Assembly (NCBI RefSeq): GCF_002706425.1
Contig: NZ_CP017713.1
Coordinates: 248,001 to 312,000, forward strand
Reading direction: 5' to 3'
Origin: Loigolactobacillus coryniformis subsp. coryniformis KCTC 3167 = DSM 20001
GTDB taxonomy: Bacteria; Bacillota; Bacilli; Lactobacillales; Lactobacillaceae
DNA length: 64,000 nt
Shown here: in pieces, positions 61,564 through 64,000 of the stretch
How positions within the stretch are numbered: position 1 is the stretch's first letter
Layout of the letters: the number at the start of each line of letters is the position of its first letter
The notes under the pieces: generated by a model
What the model was told of the DNA's origin: nothing
Seen by the model: the letters and a program-made list of their open reading frames with translations, nothing else
The model's database searches: none
Translations under genes and position numbers: made by a program

Positions 61564-62732
61564 ATTTTATGGATTTAACTTAACCGGCGGAAGCAGCAGA
61601 GAAAAGCTCTTTGGGTGTTTGATAGCCAGTTTGCCGGCGCGGTAAATTGTTTAGCTTTGACTCAACTGCTTGGATATCATGAGGACCCAAAATATCCATG
61701 GATAGACCCTTGGGTACATCGCGGCGGATCATTCGATTATGCGCTTCGTTAGTCCCACGCTCAGAGGAACGATATGGATGGGCATAATAAAGGTCAGCGA
61801 CACCGGTAAGTACAGCGCCAACTTCCGAGAACTCAGCGCCATTATCGGCAGTAACTGACTTCATGATTGATCCGTATTCTTGACAGATCTTGGCCAGCTC
61901 ATAGTTGACTGAATCGGCATCACGACCATCGATCAAACGTAGAATTTGGCAGCGGGATTGACGCTCGATCAGCGTTAAGATCACACTCTCTTGACCGTTG
62001 CGCTTGCCCACCACGGTGTCCAATTCGAAATGGCCGAACTCTTGGCGCTGGTCGATACTTTTAGGCCGTTCATCAATACTCCGTCCGGCCAGACGCTTGT
62101 GCTTGATCGAGTGATGATGTTTGGCACGGTGGCGAGTTTTTTCGAGTAGATCAAGATTGCGGACTTCAAGTAACTGGGCATCAATATAGTGGTATAGCGT
62201 CTTGGTCGAGACCATCTCCTCAGGTTGATATAAGCCTTCAAGTTTGGCCCGTCCTACTACTGCATCAGGCGACCAACCATCTTGACGCAAATGAGTCGTA
62301 AAATAGTCGATAAAATCAGCGACACCGACGAGTTTCAAGGTCGATGACAGTGGGCTCGATTAGCTTCGTACTTAGCTTGTGCTGTTTCTGGTGAGTATAC
62401 AGCGTAATATTGGCGTTGACCATTCACTTTTTTTACTTGGTCGATCTCGCCGCGGCACAATTCATTATTGATTGTTTGATGACAAACATTAAGCGCTCTG
62501 GCAATTGCACGATTGGAATAGCCTTGGCTGTGCAGCGTAGCAATTCTGCCTCGTTCAAACGAAGTTAGGTGCTGACCTTTTTTTCTGACTGTGGTATTCT
62601 GTTCTTGCATCAAGACAATAACCTCTTTCATTGTTTGTGTAGGAACATCAATGATAACAGAGATTTGTCTTGGTGTTTTTTATTTTATCAATTAGCTAAA
62701 AGTATTTGGCTAACTTGATTATAAAACGCGCG
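61496..62732 (-). mobile_element. IS30-family element, right copy (IS30-A)
   Basis: A 1237-bp copy nearly identical to 45240-46477, in the same orientation. Its left end interrupts xfp; its right end is followed by the 13-bp repeat AATGATAATTCTC. One base is deleted relative to the left copy inside the transposase gene. Confidence 0.87.
61580..62610 (-). pseudogene. IS30-family transposase, frameshifted copy
   Basis: The reading frame is split near 62337: the left copy has TTTCAAAGG, this copy TTTCAAGG. The N-terminal part (HTH) ends after HCHRP, and a second frame covers the DDE core to the C terminus. All catalytic residues are present in the second part. Transposition would need the intact left copy. 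Confidence 0.85.
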
Positions 62733-62745
62733 AATGATAATTCTC
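62733..62745. repeat. 13-bp target duplication, right edge of composite element
   Basis: AATGATAATTCTC, identical to 45227-45239. Confidence 0.85.
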
Positions 62746-62873
62746 TGAAAATTACGGTATTTTTTTCATACTTCATTCAAATTTAGGGACTACAATGGAA
62801 AATAACTAAAAAACTAATTTAACCTATCTTTTTAAATAGATTGTCTGTTGTGCATAAGGGAGGAGTTATTTTA

Positions 62874-63872
62874 ATGAGCGGGAAACGCCGGATTGCATGG
62901 ATCGATATTGCCAAAGCAATCGGAATTATTGCTGTAGTTGTTGGACATGCATATCCCGAACACGATACTTTTTATAACGTTTTATATTGGTGGCACATGC
63001 CACTGTTTTTCATGATCGGTGGTTTTTTTCTCCGACCATTGCAAGTGGGACAGTTCAAAACCTTTGCTCAGCATAAATTAGTTCCGCTGCTACGTGAGTA
63101 TTTTGGTTTTGGCTTGTTTCTGACTTTAGTCAGTGCTTGGGTCACACCAGAAAAGCGGCAGGGTCTGGCACAAGGTCTAAGTGATTTGCTATATGGTGGT
63201 ACGCATCTAAATGGCGTGCTAAGCGCTTTTTGGTACATGACGGTTTACCTGCTGGCGGTCACGTTGTTGACTGTGATCATCTCCTTTGTACCGCAAAATT
63301 GGTTGCGTTGGCTGATCATTACAGTTGCTTTTTTAGTGGGCACGGCGTACTCTAATGCCGGTGATTTATTCGGCTTTGCTTTGCCTGGGGATGCGGATGT
63401 CACACTGTGTGCGCTATTTTATATGTACGCTGGTCGCGAGTTGTTCCGCTATCAGCGGCAGCGACTGCGTTCCAATTGGTGGCTGAGTGTGATTGTTGCG
63501 TTAAGTAGCGCTGGGATTATGGCCCAACAACTCGGTGTGATCGATCTACACTTGTACATGAAATCCCATGAGATCACGAGTCAATCATTGGCGCTGATCT
63601 TACCGTTAATTTTGTGCAGTGCCATTTTTATGTTAGCTTATTGGCTGCAATTTACACCTTTTGTTAATGGGCTGACTTTTGTCGGTAAACATACGATGAT
63701 CATCATGTATCTGCATAAATTAGTTTTCGCTATTTTTGAACGCTTGGCCGGCGGGTCATGGTTGCTTTTAGCAATAGCGGGGCTTATGATACCAATAATG
63801 GTGATGGTATCATTTGAGCGGTTAAAAGAGAGTCGACAGCGCTTGTTCTGGTTAACACCGCGCTTGCAATAA
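62874..63872 (+). CDS. Acyltransferase family 3 membrane protein
   Basis: A 332-residue protein with about ten helices. RIAWIDIAKAIGIIAVVVGHAYPEHD carries the conserved catalytic His of the Acyl_transf_3 family, and HMPLFFMIGGFFLRP and the late GKHTMIIMYLHKLVF are typical. It transfers acetyl or succinyl groups to wall polysaccharide, teichoic acid or peptidoglycan. The start at 62874 follows AAGGGAGGAGTTATTTTA. The composite transposon ends about 130 bp upstream and may have removed or altered its promoter context. Confidence 0.87.
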   Translation: MSGKRRIAWIDIAKAIGIIAVVVGHAYPEHDTFYNVLYWWHMPLFFMIGGFFLRPLQVGQFKTFAQHKLVPLLREYFGFGLFLTLVSAWVTPEKRQGLAQGLSDLLYGGTHLNGVLSAFWYMTVYLLAVTLLTVIISFVPQNWLRWLIITVAFLVGTAYSNAGDLFGFALPGDADVTLCALFYMYAGRELFRYQRQRLRSNWWLSVIVALSSAGIMAQQLGVIDLHLYMKSHEITSQSLALILPLILCSAIFMLAYWLQFTPFVNGLTFVGKHTMIIMYLHKLVFAIFERLAGGSWLLLAIAGLMIPIMVMVSFERLKESRQRLFWLTPRLQ

Positions 63873-63911
63873 CCTATCGCTCAAGCCAAATGCAACAACT
63901 GCGAAATATTT

Positions 63912-64000
63912 ATGAACAGGTGTGATCAAGCGATGAAGAAGTGGCGGTTATGGGTGATCGGTTTATTTGGCACGTTTTGTTTAGCCGCGCTACTATTAAC
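63912..64000 (+). CDS. Start of a secreted or membrane protein (partial)
   Basis: The frame runs off the window. From the ATG at 63933 it reads KKWRLWVIGLFGTFCLAALLL, a signal peptide or membrane anchor. An in-frame ATG at 63912 is an alternative start. It follows the acyltransferase gene by about 40-60 bp on the same strand, so a partner in envelope modification (such as an SGNH-type enzyme) is possible but not shown. Confidence 0.5.
   Translation, partial: MNRCDQAMKKWRLWVIGLFGTFCLAALLL

Larger units (their letters stand above)
45240..62732. mobile_element. Putative IS30-bounded composite transposon (17.5 kb)
   Basis: Two near-identical IS30-type copies in the same orientation (45240-46477 and 61496-62732) enclose about 15 kb. 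The outer flanks carry a perfect 13-bp repeat; the inner flanks do not match each other. Both inner junctions cut genes: proS at its 5' end and xfp at its 5' end. The T-box gene to the left and the acyltransferase gene to the right were probably neighbours before insertion. Cargo: proS, a CoA-disulfide-reductase-like gene, IS3, IS1380-type transposase, gntR, a four-carbon sugar acid operon, a second IS30-type element and xfp. Confidence 0.75.

Overview
The window looks like chromosome of a low-to-mid GC lactic acid bacterium of the Lactobacillaceae. The evidence is the set of Lactobacillales families (DUF1827, DUF951, DUF1129, YueI, YxeA), a phosphoketolase, T-box leaders, B. subtilis-type LexA, CcpA and PurR sites, and strong AGGAGG ribosome sites. 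The order rsmG-parA-parB-DUF951-ychF-DUF1129-guaB is the usual neighbourhood of the replication origin in this family. The species cannot be fixed from the sequence alone.

Layout. 1-5.0 kb holds the end of an MFS transporter, a ROK sugar kinase with a cre site, and a four-gene iron-complex ABC importer. 5.4-10.2 kb holds small proteins, an SOS-controlled pair (small unknown protein plus DUF2075 ATPase) and methionine aminopeptidase. 10.2-19.2 kb holds a purine permease with PurR-like boxes, a glycosyltransferase, a carbonic anhydrase, a phosphatase, an ArsP-type permease, a GlcD-type FAD oxidase, a MIP channel and a GNAT enzyme. 19.3-25.9 kb is the origin-proximal block. 26-36.3 kb holds YihY, ribokinase, a Tyr-type T-box with tyrA-aroK-MFS, HflX with a short leader ORF, and YueI. 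36.3-45.2 kb holds a Bcr/CflA exporter, a metal ABC importer, a lipoteichoic acid synthase-like enzyme and a T-box-controlled ketopantoate reductase homologue. An acyltransferase gene closes the window.

The accessory core is 45,240-62,732. Two nearly identical IS30-family copies in the same orientation bracket about 15 kb of cargo, and the whole block is flanked by a perfect 13-bp direct repeat (AATGATAATTCTC). I read it as a composite transposon of about 17.5 kb. It cuts the 5' ends of an archaeal/eukaryal-type prolyl-tRNA synthetase at one edge and of phosphoketolase at the other. Between them are a CoA-disulfide-reductase-like gene, an IS3 element, an IS1380-like transposase, and a GntR-controlled operon for a four-carbon sugar acid (dehydrogenase, DUF1537 kinase, GntP permease). 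A second IS30-type element, with its own 13-bp duplication, sits in the 3' end of the permease gene.

Other structure of note: a dispersed intergenic repeat of up to about 114 bp with terminal inverted repeats (five copies or fragments), a LexA box inside a promoter, mutually exclusive hairpins in the metal-importer locus, and a structured uORF leader ahead of hflX. No tRNA, rRNA or CRISPR array was seen.
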